Shown: positions 1 to 7,803 of the stretch, in pieces
Position numbering within the stretch: position 1 is the stretch's first letter
How the letters are laid out: every line of letters starts with the position of its first letter
Assembly: GCF_004792695.1 (NCBI RefSeq)
Contig: NZ_SRXU01000004.1
Location: forward strand, 62,001 to 126,000
Direction: 5' to 3'
Source: Sphingomonas naasensis
Lineage (GTDB): Bacteria > Pseudomonadota > Alphaproteobacteria > Sphingomonadales > Sphingomonadaceae
DNA length: 64,000 nt
Position numbers and translations under genes: made by a program
The notes under the pieces: generated by a model
What the model was told of the DNA's origin: nothing
The model's database searches: none
The model's input: the letters and a program-made list of their open reading frames with translations, nothing else

Positions 1-1
1 C

Positions 2-631
2 GGCAATTTCGGCGACGTCTTCGCCGGCTATGTCGCGGCGAAGATGGGGCTGCCGGTGGCAAAGCTGATCGTCGCGACCAACGTCAACGACATCCTCCAC
101 CGCGCGCTCTCCACGGGGGATTATTCGACCGGCACCGTCACCGCCACCGCGGCGCCGTCGATGGACATCCAGGTCAGCTCGAACTTCGAGCGACTGCTGT
201 TCGATCTCGCCGCTGCGCCCGTCGCCGAGCAGATGCGCGGTTTCGAGGCGGCGCGCGCGATGCAGCTGACCAACGCCCAGCGCGAAGGCGCAGCGGCGCT
301 GTTCGTCAGCGACCGCATCGATGCCGATGCGATGAACGAGGCGATGCGCTGGGGCTATACCGAGGCGGGCGAGGTGCTCGATCCGCACAGCGCGATCGGG
401 CTTGCCGCGGCGCGCCGCGCCGGTCTGCCCGCCGACGTCCCCGTCGTCACGCTGGCGACCGCACACCCCGCCAAGTTCGCCGACGCGGTCGAGCGCGCCA
501 CCGGCATCCGCCCGCAGGTGCCGCCGCGGGTGGGCGATCTCCACCAGCGTCAGGAGCGCTACGACGTGCTCCCCGCGACGTTCGAGGCCGTCACCGCCTA
601 TATCGCCGAGCGCGCCACGCCCCGCCGCTGA
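2..631 (+). CDS. thrC: Threonine synthase, C-terminal part (5' end outside window)
   Basis: This is the last 209 residues of a PLP-dependent threonine synthase, which converts O-phosphohomoserine to threonine in the cytoplasm. The frame is open from base 2, and the window begins inside the conserved GNFGD segment that contacts the cofactor phosphate. The following stretch (LIVATNVNDILHRAL, then DIQVSSNFERLLFDL) is characteristic of the ThrC family. The C-terminus ends normally in HPAKF and a short helical tail, so only the N-terminal half is missing. The ATG at 44 is an internal methionine, not the start. The family is clear; the length of the missing part cannot be judged here. Confidence 0.93.
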   Translation, partial: GNFGDVFAGYVAAKMGLPVAKLIVATNVNDILHRALSTGDYSTGTVTATAAPSMDIQVSSNFERLLFDLAAAPVAEQMRGFEAARAMQLTNAQREGAAALFVSDRIDADAMNEAMRWGYTEAGEVLDPHSAIGLAAARRAGLPADVPVVTLATAHPAKFADAVERATGIRPQVPPRVGDLHQRQERYDVLPATFEAVTAYIAERATPRR

Positions 632-633
632 AA

Positions 634-755
634 TCCCCCCGGAGGGGGAGGGGGACCGCGAAGGGGTGGAGGGGTAGTCGCCACGGGCGGCATCGCCCGC
701 GGAAAATACCCCTCCGTCAGCCTCTGGCTGCCACCTCCCCCTCCGGGGGAGGATT
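634..755. repeat. Palindromic intergenic repeat, copy 1
   Basis: A sequence of about 120 bp fills the gap between thrC and the next gene. Its left arm (634-654, tccccccggagggggagggg) and right arm (731-752, ccacctccccctccggggg) are inverted copies. The inner part also matches copy 2 at 6107-6233: GCGAAG, GTGGAG, TAGTC, CCACG, TCGCC in the same order. It looks like a dispersed REP/MITE-type palindrome and would form a long hairpin, so it may also act as a transcription barrier. Confidence 0.7.
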
Positions 756-787
756 GAGAAACGCGCCTGTCCTTCTATGGAAAAGGC

Positions 788-1657
788 ATGAACCTCATCA
801 CTCTCACCGGCGAGCCCTGGACGGATTACGGCCTGCTCGACTCGGGCCATGGCCGCAAGCTCGAGCGCTATGGCGACTATCGCTTCATCCGCCCCGAGCC
901 GCAGGCGATGTGGGCGCCCGCGTCCGACGACTGGGATGCGCATGGCGAATTCCTCCCCGGCTCGGACGAGGAAGGCGGCGGCCGCTGGGTGTTCCACAAG
1001 CCCACCCCGCGCGAAGGCTGGCCGCTCGCCTGGGAGGAGGTCCGCTTCACTGCGCAGACCACGCCGTTCCGCCATCTCGGCTTCTTCCCCGACATGGCGC
1101 CGGTTTGGCACTGGATGCGCGCGCAGATCGCCGACAAACCCGAGGCCGAGTGCATGAACCTGTTCGGCTATACCGGCGTCGGCACGCTCGCGCTGGCGGC
1201 CAAGGGCGCGCGGATGACGCATGTCGACGCCTCGAAGAAGTCGGTCGCCGAGGGTAAGGCCAATGCGGCGCTGTCGGGGATGGAGGACAAGCCGATCCGC
1301 TGGATGATCGACGATGCCGGCAAGTTCGTCGCGCGCGAGGTGCGCCGCGAGCGCCGCTATGACGGAATCATCCTCGATCCGCCCAAATGGGGCAGGGGGC
1401 CCAATGGCGAGGTGTGGAAGCTCGAGGAGGGCCTGCCCGGCCTGATCGCCGATACGCGCAAGCTGCTCGATGCCGATTCCCGCTTCCTGTTCCTCACCGT
1501 CTATGCGGTGCGGATGTCGGCGCTGGCGATCGGCGAGCTGGTCCGCCAGCATTTCGCCGATCTCGGCGGCGCCGTGGAGTGCGGCGAGCTCACCGTGCGC
1601 GAGGAAGCGCGCGGGCTCGAGCTGCCGACCGCGATCTTCGCGCGCTGGCGCCGCTGA
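788..1657 (+). CDS. Class I SAM-dependent methyltransferase, RlmI/RlmL-like
   Basis: A 289-residue methyltransferase related to the 23S rRNA methyltransferase group (RlmI/RlmK). The SAM-binding loop NLFGYTG lies at residues 124-130 and the catalytic-type motif ILDPPKWGRG at about 195-204, the DPPK signature of this group. An N-terminal beta-rich segment of about 85 residues precedes the Rossmann core, and no PUA domain is seen. The protein is shorter than E. coli RlmI (about 396 residues). The substrate is probably rRNA, but this is inferred from the family. The start is the ATG after the palindromic repeat. The stop overlaps the next ATG (TGATG), suggesting translational coupling. Confidence 0.85.
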   Translation: MNLITLTGEPWTDYGLLDSGHGRKLERYGDYRFIRPEPQAMWAPASDDWDAHGEFLPGSDEEGGGRWVFHKPTPREGWPLAWEEVRFTAQTTPFRHLGFFPDMAPVWHWMRAQIADKPEAECMNLFGYTGVGTLALAAKGARMTHVDASKKSVAEGKANAALSGMEDKPIRWMIDDAGKFVAREVRRERRYDGIILDPPKWGRGPNGEVWKLEEGLPGLIADTRKLLDADSRFLFLTVYAVRMSALAIGELVRQHFADLGGAVECGELTVREEARGLELPTAIFARWRR

Positions 1658-1953
1658 TGGCGCTCTCGGTCTTCCTTGCGACCGCGGTCGCGGACGAAGT
1701 CGAAGGCCGTCGGCCCGGCGCGCGGCATGCGATGCTGATCTATGTCTTCGCGCGGGATTTCGAGGCGGCCCAGCGCAAGGCGGCGGGCGTCGCGCTCGGC
1801 GCCGGCTGGATGATGGTGCGGCTCGAAAAGGGCATGGAAGTCGTCGATCCCGCGGCGAACGACGATCCCGTACTCCGCGCGGCTGCCGGAACGGCGCTGG
1901 AGGAAGGCTCGGCGATCGTCGTGTACGGCGACGAGCTGCCGCCGGAAGCCTGA
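1657..1953 (+). CDS. Hypothetical protein, 98 aa, coupled to the methyltransferase
   Basis: A small acidic protein with no family that I recognise. The start ATG shares one base with the stop of the upstream methyltransferase (TGATG), which supports translation from the same mRNA. The sequence contains an alternating hydrophobic/polar core (HAMLIYVFARDFEAAQRKA, then GWMMVRLEKGMEVVD) that suggests a compact alpha/beta fold. There is no signal peptide or membrane segment. Function unknown. Confidence 0.7.
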   Translation: MALSVFLATAVADEVEGRRPGARHAMLIYVFARDFEAAQRKAAGVALGAGWMMVRLEKGMEVVDPAANDDPVLRAAAGTALEEGSAIVVYGDELPPEA

Positions 1954-1991
1954 CTTCGCGCCACCCTCATCGCCGCCCCCGCGGCGGCATC

Positions 1992-2438
1992 TCAGGCGGC
2001 GAGTGCCGGGGCGGGTCTGTCGTCGTCGTTCGCGGGAGTTTGACGCTGCGGCGCGCTATGCGTCCGGCGGGCTCGGGGGGCGCGGCGCGCGAAGGGCGCG
2101 CGCAGCAGCACGATCACCGTGCGGATGCGCACGGTCGAGGCCGTCAGCAGCGCCACCGCCAGCACGTCGACGAAGACGCCGAGCTCGAGGCTGGCCAGCA
2201 TGCCCACCAGCTCGGGCGCGCCCATCATCATCATCCGCAGCGATTCCCCCTCGGTCAGCCAGCCTAATGTGCCGCCGACGAGGATGAGGAGGAGCAGCAT
2301 GAGATATTGGCCGCGATGGACATTGTTGAGCGCACGGGCCGGGGCCTCGACCAGGATGCGCCGCATCGTGCGTCCGGTCGCCGTGTCGCCCGCAGCCAGC
2401 AGGGCGAGCCACAAGCCCGCAAGCCAGATCGTGATCAT
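1992..2438 (-). CDS. Hypothetical membrane protein downstream of ccmB
   Basis: A 148-residue protein with hydrophobic segments at about residues 1-20 (MITIWLAGLWLALLAAG), 43-65 (YLMLLLLILVGGTLGWL) and 78-105, and a basic, Pro/Arg-rich cytoplasmic-type tail. The open frame extends to 2525, but the ATG at 2438 is preferred because a GGGGGA ribosome-binding site lies 7 bases upstream and translation then begins directly with a membrane helix. It is on the same strand as ccmA-ccmB, 58 bp after ccmB, so it could be co-transcribed. It does not resemble CcmC or CcmD, so a cytochrome maturation role is not claimed. Confidence 0.65.
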   Translation of the reverse strand: MITIWLAGLWLALLAAGDTATGRTMRRILVEAPARALNNVHRGQYLMLLLLILVGGTLGWLTEGESLRMMMMGAPELVGMLASLELGVFVDVLAVALLTASTVRIRTVIVLLRAPFARRAPRARRTHSAPQRQTPANDDDRPAPALAA

Positions 2439-2496
2439 GCTGTCCCCCTTGTTACGCGGCCGATATTGGATGTCGGCGGTGTCGTGCCAAGGGTCG

Positions 2497-3141
2497 TCAG
2501 TTCCGCCCCATCCGGATTGCCGCACCGGCGACCAGCGGGCAGCCCGCCACCAGCAACAGGCTCACGGCGCCGAGCAGCTTGAACGCACCCGGCTGGCCGG
2601 CGCTGGCGCCGGCGCCGAAGATCAGCAGCGGTACTGCGAAGGGCAGCATCACCAGCCCGGCCAGTGCCCCCGCGCCGCGTAGTCCGGCGACCAGCGCCGC
2701 GGTGGCGATGCCGAGCGCGGCGAGCCCCGGCGTGCCGATCGCGAGCCCGGCGAGGATCGGCACCAGCGCGCTCCCGGGCAGATGCAGTAGCGCCGCTGCG
2801 ATCACCGTCGCCACGAGCAAGGCCGGCGCGAAGCCGAGCCAATGGCCGAGCATCTTGGCCGCCGCCACCCCCGCATCGGGCAGTCCGCGCACGGCGAACT
2901 GGTCGAGCACGCCGCTCTCGGCATCGGGCGCCACCAGCCGCTCGACCGGCAGCAGCGCGGCGAGCAGTGCCGCCGCCCAGATCACTCCGCCGCCGACCCG
3001 CGCGAGAAGGCGGGCCTCGGGCCCCACTGCGAACGGGAACAGGATCGCGACGAGCAGGAAGAAAGCGATCGGCATCAGCATCCCGCCGGTGCTCCATGCC
3101 CGCCGCAGCTCGCGCCAGACGATGGCGGCATAGACGCTCAC
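2497..3141 (-). CDS. ccmB: Haem exporter permease CcmB
   Basis: A 214-residue polytopic inner-membrane protein of the CcmB family, the membrane subunit of the CcmAB(C) ABC complex that drives release of haem-loaded CcmE during c-type cytochrome maturation. The N-terminus has the family pattern (WRELRRAW followed by a first helix). LPVERLVAPDAESGVLDQ matches the conserved cytoplasmic loop LF..D..DG.L.Q. About six membrane segments are visible. Its start overlaps the stop of ccmA by 4 bases (ATGA, 3138-3141), so the two are translated together. Length fits the family (about 220). Confidence 0.92.
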   Translation of the reverse strand: MSVYAAIVWRELRRAWSTGGMLMPIAFFLLVAILFPFAVGPEARLLARVGGGVIWAAALLAALLPVERLVAPDAESGVLDQFAVRGLPDAGVAAAKMLGHWLGFAPALLVATVIAAALLHLPGSALVPILAGLAIGTPGLAALGIATAALVAGLRGAGALAGLVMLPFAVPLLIFGAGASAGQPGAFKLLGAVSLLLVAGCPLVAGAAIRMGRN

Positions 3142-3707
3142 AGCGTCACCGCGACCGCATCCGGCAGCGCGATCGGCAGATGCGTCGCGACTAGTGCGAT
3201 CCCGCCCTCACGGCGATGCCCCGCGATCAGATCCTCGAGCATCCGTACCGAAGCAGCATCGAGCCCATTGGCCGGCTCGTCGAGCAGCCAGACCGGTGCG
3301 CCGCTCGCCACCACCCGCGCCAGCGCGGCGCGGCGGCGCTGCCCGGTCGACAGCAGCCGCACCGGCACCTGCGCAAGCTCGCCGAGCCCGACCGCCTCCA
3401 GCGCCGGCATCACCGCCTCGGCGCGTCCGTCGATCCGCGCCCAGAAGCGCAGCGCTGCGGCGACGCCCAGTTCGGGGTCGAGCGCCGCGCTTTCGGCGAG
3501 CAGGGCACGCGCCCCTTCGCCGGCGACCCGGCCGGCGGCCGGCGCGAGCAGCCCCGCGGCGATGCGGATCAGGCTCGATTTGCCCGCGCCATTGGGGCCG
3601 CTGACCAGCGCCGCGTCGCCGGGGCCCAATGCGAAGCCGATATCCTCGAACAACAATCGTCCGCCGCGAACGCACGCCACATCGGCGAAGGTCAGGCTGG
3701 TCCTCAC
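3138..3707 (-). CDS. ccmA: Haem exporter ATP-binding protein CcmA
   Basis: A 189-residue ABC ATPase that pairs with CcmB in cytochrome c biogenesis. Walker A is GPNGAGKSS (residues 37-45), the signature is LSTGQ (119-123), as usual for CcmA rather than LSGGQ, and Walker B is VWLLDEP (139-145) followed by ANGLD and the H-loop ATH. Its length and the LSTGQRRR motif are typical of CcmA. The first gene of a ccmA-ccmB unit, it overlaps the 3' end of the upstream metallopeptidase gene by 4 bases (3704-3707). Confidence 0.93.
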   Translation of the reverse strand: MRTSLTFADVACVRGGRLLFEDIGFALGPGDAALVSGPNGAGKSSLIRIAAGLLAPAAGRVAGEGARALLAESAALDPELGVAAALRFWARIDGRAEAVMPALEAVGLGELAQVPVRLLSTGQRRRAALARVVASGAPVWLLDEPANGLDAASVRMLEDLIAGHRREGGIALVATHLPIALPDAVAVTL

Positions 3708-4120
3708 CCGGCGGCGTCTTCCAGCGCGTGCATATCGTCGTCCGACAGCCCGAAATGATGCCCGACCTCGTGCACCACGATGTGCGTCACAAGTTCCTGC
3801 AGCGGCACGCCGGTGTCACACCATTCGTCGAGGATCGCACGGCGGTAGAGGTGGATGCGGTCGGGCAGCGCGCCCGAATCGAACGCGGATTTCTCGCCGA
3901 TCGGACGGCCGTGATAGACGCCGCTCAGATCGAACGGATCCTCGATACCCAGCGCGTCGAGCGTCTCGTCGTCGGCGAATTCCTCGACGATCAGCACCAC
4001 GTCGGCAAGATGCTCGGCAAAGGGCGAGGGGATGCGCGCCAGCGCCTCGCGCGCCAGTGCCTCGATCGTCGCCGCGTCCGGCGCAGTGGAAGGTGCTTGC
4101 CCGCGCATGGCCGAACCCAT
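3704..4120 (-). CDS. Metallopeptidase-family (zincin-like) protein, DUF1025 type
   Basis: A 138-residue (or 134 if the ATG at 4108 is used) cytoplasmic protein with the zinc-binding motif [18 protein letters not shown] near its C-terminus. This HEVxHHFG-x-SDDD arrangement is the signature of the small DUF1025/MpgA-like metallopeptidase family. The family is often found as a single housekeeping gene, and its substrate is not established. Upstream, the open frame continues to 4381 without coding character, so a start at 4120 or 4108 is chosen. It overlaps ccmA by 4 bases, so the gene heads the ccmAB transcription unit. Confidence 0.82.
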   Translation of the reverse strand: MGSAMRGQAPSTAPDAATIEALAREALARIPSPFAEHLADVVLIVEEFADDETLDALGIEDPFDLSGVYHGRPIGEKSAFDSGALPDRIHLYRRAILDEWCDTGVPLQELVTHIVVHEVGHHFGLSDDDMHALEDAAG

Positions 4121-4156
4121 AGGCGGAGCGGTGAAGGCAGGGCAAGGAGGGCGATC

Positions 4157-4444
4157 ATGGTGGCACGATTGACCGAAGGGCATCGGCGCGAGTCGCTCGC
4201 CGCGATTCCCGACTGGAGCTACGACGAAGCCCGCGACGCGATCACCCGGCGCTGCACCTTCGAGGATTTCAACGCGGCGTTCGGATTCATGGCCCGTGTC
4301 GCGCTGCTCGCCGAAAAGGCCGATCACCATCCCGAATGGTCGAACGTGTGGAACCGCGTCGACATCCTGCTCACCACCCACGATGCCGGCGGCCTCTCGC
4401 AGCGCGACATCGCGATGGCCCAGGCGATCGACGGACTGCTCTAA
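4157..4444 (+). CDS. phhB: 4a-hydroxytetrahydrobiopterin dehydratase (pterin carbinolamine dehydratase)
   Basis: A 95-residue PCD/DCoH-family enzyme that dehydrates 4a-hydroxytetrahydropterin, regenerating the pterin cofactor of aromatic amino acid hydroxylases. The family motif EKADHHPEW, then [18 protein letters not shown] and the terminal DIAMAQAID, are all present and contain the two catalytic histidines. The ATG at 4157 is chosen because it has an AAGGAGG ribosome-binding site and gives the normal family length. It is divergent from the metallopeptidase gene; no phenylalanine hydroxylase lies nearby, as is common. Confidence 0.92.
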   Translation: MVARLTEGHRRESLAAIPDWSYDEARDAITRRCTFEDFNAAFGFMARVALLAEKADHHPEWSNVWNRVDILLTTHDAGGLSQRDIAMAQAIDGLL

Positions 4445-4478
4445 AAATCCGTCCTCGCACAGCGGGGGAGGATCATGG

Positions 4479-5270
4479 TCACCGCATCCCGCCGCGGCGC
4501 ATCTGCTTGCGCAGCGCGCCCGGCATCCAGCGCGCGGCGAAGGCGAGCCGGCGTGCGGTCTTGCCGATGATGACGTGGAGCTTGTCGCGCTCGATGCCGT
4601 TCCAGATCTCTTCGGCGACCTGATCGACGGGCGTGAACTCCAGCCCTGCGGCGCGCACCGAATCGCGCGCGGTGCGGTTGGTGCCCGAGACGTTCGAATC
4701 GAGCAAAGGCGTGTCGATGAAGCTCGGCATCACCACGCGAACCTTGATCCCGTCGCCTGCCCATTCGGCGTCGAGCGCCTCGGAGAGCCCGCGCACCCCG
4801 AACTTGACCGCGGCATAGAGCGCCAGCCCGCCCGAGCCATAGATCGCTGCGGCGGAGGCGGTATTGACCAGCGTCGATCCCGGCGTCGCCTTGAGCAGCG
4901 GATAGGCCGCGCGCGCGCCGTTGATTACGCCGACAAGGTTGATCCCCACGATCCGGTCGATCTCGTCGTCGGTGGCGCCCGCGAGCGGCCCGCCGATCGC
5001 GATCCCGGCATTGTTGAAGAGGACATCGAGCCGCCCGCCGCTGGCCTCGGAAAAGGTGGCGAGCGCGTCGCGCCATTGATCGCGGTCGCGCACGTCCATC
5101 ACATGCGTCGTCACCATCCCGGCGGGGAGCATCGCCCGCGTGGCTTCGAGTCCCGCTGCATTGACGTCGGCCAGCCCGACGCGCCAGCCTTTGCGCGCGA
5201 ACAGCTTGGCCACCGCCTGGCCGATCCCCGATCCGCCGCCGGTGATGAAGATCGCCTTCTCGCCCGCCAT
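4479..5270 (-). CDS. Short-chain dehydrogenase/reductase (SDR) family oxidoreductase
   Basis: A 263-residue classical SDR. The nucleotide-binding loop TGGGSGIG is at residues 10-17, NNAG at 86-89, and the catalytic triad is Ser139, Tyr152, Lys156 (YAAVK). Asp35 at the end of beta2 (LADVN) suggests NAD(H) preference. The C-terminal tail (GKTARRLAFAARWMPGALRKQM) is basic and amphipathic, as in SDRs acting on lipophilic substrates. The substrate cannot be read from sequence. It converges with the pterin dehydratase gene and is divergent from the ABC transporter. Confidence 0.88.
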   Translation of the reverse strand: MAGEKAIFITGGGSGIGQAVAKLFARKGWRVGLADVNAAGLEATRAMLPAGMVTTHVMDVRDRDQWRDALATFSEASGGRLDVLFNNAGIAIGGPLAGATDDEIDRIVGINLVGVINGARAAYPLLKATPGSTLVNTASAAAIYGSGGLALYAAVKFGVRGLSEALDAEWAGDGIKVRVVMPSFIDTPLLDSNVSGTNRTARDSVRAAGLEFTPVDQVAEEIWNGIERDKLHVIIGKTARRLAFAARWMPGALRKQMRRGGMR

Positions 5271-5325
5271 CCGCTCCCCCCTGTTTCTTTGACCTTTCCA
5301 CTTTCATCCCGCACAATCCCGGCCG

Positions 5326-6093
5326 ATGCCAGAGCAATCGCGCAGCGTTACCTTCAAAAATGTCAGTAAGACCTATGCCGGCGGGGTGAAGGCCGTCGAC
5401 GGGGTGTCGCTCGAGGTCTCCGGGGGCTGCTTCGTCGCGCTGGTCGGCGCGTCGGGCTCGGGCAAGTCGACGCTGCTCAAGACCGTCAACCGGCTGGTCG
5501 ATCCGAGCGCGGGCGAAGTGCTGATCGACGGTGCGCCGGTCGCGGCCGAACCGCCGCATCTGCTCCGCCGCCGGATCGGCTATGTCTTCCAGAATATCGG
5601 ACTGTTTCCGCACATGACCGTCGCGCAGAATGTCGCGATCGGGCTGAAGCTGGCGGGCGAGCGCGAACCCGCTGCGCGGGTCGCCGAGTTGCTCGCGCTG
5701 GTCGAGCTCGATCCGGCGCTCGGTGCGCGCATGCCCGATGCGCTGTCGGGCGGGCAGCGCCAGCGCGTCGGCGTCGCGCGTGCGCTCGCCTGCTCGCCTG
5801 GGCTGCTGCTGATGGACGAGCCGTTCGGCGCGCTCGATCCGGTGACGCGCGACGGTCTCGGCAAGGCGATCCGCGCGCTGCATGCGCGCATCGGACTCAC
5901 CACGATCCTCGTCACCCACGACATGGCCGAGGCGCTGCTTCTCGCCGATCGCGTGCTGGTGATGGCCGCCGGGCGGATCGTCGCCGACGCAACGCCGCGC
6001 GATCTGCTCGCGGGCAAAGCGGGCGGTGCGGCGGATGCGCTGGTTGCGGTGCCGCGCGAGCAGGCGCGGCGGCTGGCGGCGTTGGGGGAATGA
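5326..6093 (+). CDS. ABC transporter ATP-binding protein, osmoprotectant (OpuCA/YehX) type
   Basis: A 255-residue ATPase with Walker A GASGSGKST (41-49), Q-loop YVFQNIGLFPHMT, signature LSGGQRQR (140-147), Walker B LLLMDEPFGALDP (160-172) and H-loop THDMAEAL. The sequence around the Q-loop and GLFPHMTVAQNVAIGLKL is typical of quaternary-amine importers (OpuCA, OsmV/YehX). It lacks the CBS domains found in OpuCA. The next gene encodes the permease fused to a glycine-betaine-type binding domain, so the pair forms a two-gene importer probably for glycine betaine or choline. This substrate is inferred from family. Confidence 0.88.
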   Translation: MPEQSRSVTFKNVSKTYAGGVKAVDGVSLEVSGGCFVALVGASGSGKSTLLKTVNRLVDPSAGEVLIDGAPVAAEPPHLLRRRIGYVFQNIGLFPHMTVAQNVAIGLKLAGEREPAARVAELLALVELDPALGARMPDALSGGQRQRVGVARALACSPGLLLMDEPFGALDPVTRDGLGKAIRALHARIGLTTILVTHDMAEALLLADRVLVMAAGRIVADATPRDLLAGKAGGAADALVAVPREQARRLAALGE

Positions 6094-6106
6094 GAGGGGT
6101 GGCCCA

Positions 6107-6233
6107 AATCCTCCCCCGGAGGGGGAGGGGGACCAGCGAAGCTGGTGGAGAGTTAGTCTCCACGCGCGACGTCGCCTGCGGCAACTACCGCTCCACCGCT
6201 TCGCGGTCCCCGTCCCGCTCTGCGGGAGGATCG
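6107..6233. repeat. Palindromic intergenic repeat, copy 2
   Basis: A second copy of the element seen at 634-755, in the same orientation, lying between the ABC ATPase and its permease gene. The left arm 6110-6133 (tcctcccccggagggggagg) is the same as in copy 1 and the right arm ends in cgggaggatc at 6232. The middle GCGAAG, GTGGAG, TAGTC, CCACG, GTCGCC blocks are shared. Its position inside an operon suggests that it is tolerated in transcribed RNA. Confidence 0.7.
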
Positions 6234-6235
6234 AG

Positions 6236-7759
6236 ATGACCGCCGCCTTTGCCCGCGTGCCCGAGCTGCTCGCCCAGCATCTGCTGCTCGCCTTCGCCGC
6301 GCTGCTGCTCGGGCTGCTCGTCGCGCTCCCGCTCGCGGTCCTCTCCTCCCGCAGCCGCGCCGTCGGGCGCATCGCGCTGGGCTTTGCCAGCCTGATCCAG
6401 ACCATCCCCAGCCTCGCGCTGCTCGCGCTCTTCTACCCGATCCTGCTGTGGCTCTCGGCGCTGGTCGGCGGCGGCATCCCCGCGCTCGGCTTCCTGCCGT
6501 CGCTGCTCGCGCTGTCGCTCTATGCGCTGCTGCCGATCCTCAGGAACGGTGTCACCGGGCTCGCCAATCTCGACCCCGCTGTGCTTGAGGCCGCTGACGC
6601 GATGGGGATGACGCGCAACCAGCGCCTGTGGCTGGTCGAAGCGCCGCTCGTCGCGCCTGTCCTCATGGCCGGGATTCGCACCGCTGCGGTGTGGACGATC
6701 GGCGCGGCGACGCTCTCCACCACGGTCGGTCAGCCGAGCCTCGGCGATTTGATCTTCGCCGGGCTCCAGACCCAGAACTGGACGCTGGTGCTCGCCGGCT
6801 GCGTCGCCGCCGCGGGCCTCGCGCTCGGTGTCGACGCGCTGCTCGGGCTCGCCGAGCACGGCATCGCCCGCCGCCGGCGCGGGCTGGTCTGGGCAAGCCT
6901 CGCCACCTTGCTCGTCGCTGCTGCGGTCGCGCTCGCCCCCGCCTGGCCGGCCCCGCGCGGCACCGTGACGATCGGCGCCAAGGGCTTTTCCGAGCAATAT
7001 ATCCTCGCCCGGCTGATCGGGCATCGGCTGGAGGATGCCGGCTACGCCGTCCGCTACCGCGAAGGGCTCGGCTCGGCGGTGGCGTTCGGCGCGCTCGCGG
7101 CGGGCGATATCGACGTCTATGTCGATTATTCGGGGACACTGTGGACCAACCAGATGCACCGCACCGACGTGCCCCCGCGCGCCGCGATCGTCGACGGCGT
7201 CGCCCGCTGGGCCAAGACCAGGCACGGCGTCATTTTGCTCGGCTCGCTCGGCTTCGAGAACGCCTATGCCTTCGCGATGCGCGGCGATGATGCGCGGCGC
7301 CGCGGCATCCGGAGCCTCGACGATCTCGCTGGCCAGGCTGGCGAACTCGATTTCGCCACCGATGTCGAGTTTCTCGAGCGCCCCGAATGGGCGGCGGTGC
7401 GAAGCGCCTATGGCCTCGCCTTCAAGTCGGCGCGCCCCTATCAGCCGACCTTCATGTACCGCGCGCTGGCGAGCGGCGAGGCCGATGTCATCCCGGCGTT
7501 TTCCTCGGACGGCCGCATCGCAGCCGACAAGCTCGCCATCCTCGCCGATCCCAGGGGCGCGATCCCCGGCTATGACGCGATCCTGCTGCTCGCCCCGCGC
7601 CGCGCCGGCGATGCGCGCTTTCAGGCCGCGCTGCGCCCGCTGATCGGCGCGATTCCTGTGGAGAAGATGCGCGAGGCGAACTATCGCGTCGACCGCGACA
7701 CCGCCAAGCAGAGCCCCGATCAGGCCGCGCGCTGGCTGGCCGATGGACTCGGGCGATGA
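6236..7759 (+). CDS. ABC transporter permease/substrate-binding fusion protein (osmoprotectant type)
   Basis: A 507-residue fusion. Residues 1 to about 230 form a polytopic permease with the BPD/ABC2 EAA-type loop (DPAVLEAADAMGMTRNQRLWLVEAPLVAP). Residues about 245-507 form an OpuAC-type periplasmic binding domain (TIGAKGFSEQYILARLIGHRLE, then DIDVYVDYSGTLWTNQM). Such fusions are known among betaine/choline/carnitine importers. The ATG at 6236 is preferred over the long upstream extension because of its GGGAGGA ribosome-binding site and because residues upstream would be read from the palindromic repeat. It works with the ATPase at 5326-6093. Confidence 0.88.
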   Translation: MTAAFARVPELLAQHLLLAFAALLLGLLVALPLAVLSSRSRAVGRIALGFASLIQTIPSLALLALFYPILLWLSALVGGGIPALGFLPSLLALSLYALLPILRNGVTGLANLDPAVLEAADAMGMTRNQRLWLVEAPLVAPVLMAGIRTAAVWTIGAATLSTTVGQPSLGDLIFAGLQTQNWTLVLAGCVAAAGLALGVDALLGLAEHGIARRRRGLVWASLATLLVAAAVALAPAWPAPRGTVTIGAKGFSEQYILARLIGHRLEDAGYAVRYREGLGSAVAFGALAAGDIDVYVDYSGTLWTNQMHRTDVPPRAAIVDGVARWAKTRHGVILLGSLGFENAYAFAMRGDDARRRGIRSLDDLAGQAGELDFATDVEFLERPEWAAVRSAYGLAFKSARPYQPTFMYRALASGEADVIPAFSSDGRIAADKLAILADPRGAIPGYDAILLLAPRRAGDARFQAALRPLIGAIPVEKMREANYRVDRDTAKQSPDQAARWLADGLGR

Positions 7760-7765
7760 ACTTGC

Positions 7766-7777
7766 GTTATCGCTAAC
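7766..7777. promoter_or_regulatory. Candidate LacI-type operator upstream of the GH3 gene
   Basis: The 12-bp near-palindrome GTTATCGCTAAC lies 26 bases before the GH3 start codon. A matching site, GTTAGCGGTAAC (reverse GTTACCGCTAAC), lies before the semialdehyde dehydrogenase gene at 18297-18308. The central CG and GTTA..TAAC arms resemble operators of LacI-family sugar regulators in alphaproteobacteria. No LacI gene is in the window, so the regulator is unknown. Confidence 0.5.
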
Positions 7778-7803
7778 ACAAAGAACAAGACGGAGGAGAT
7801 GTG

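Noticed and set aside
4445..4478. GC-rich stretch between the convergent pterin dehydratase and SDR genes as an intrinsic terminator
   Set aside because: The arms pair imperfectly and no T-tract follows; the evidence is too weak to list.
4441..6405. A 654-residue minus-strand frame through the SDR and ABC transporter genes
   Set aside because: It is antisense to the ABC ATPase and out of frame with the SDR. The recognised genes have full motif sets.
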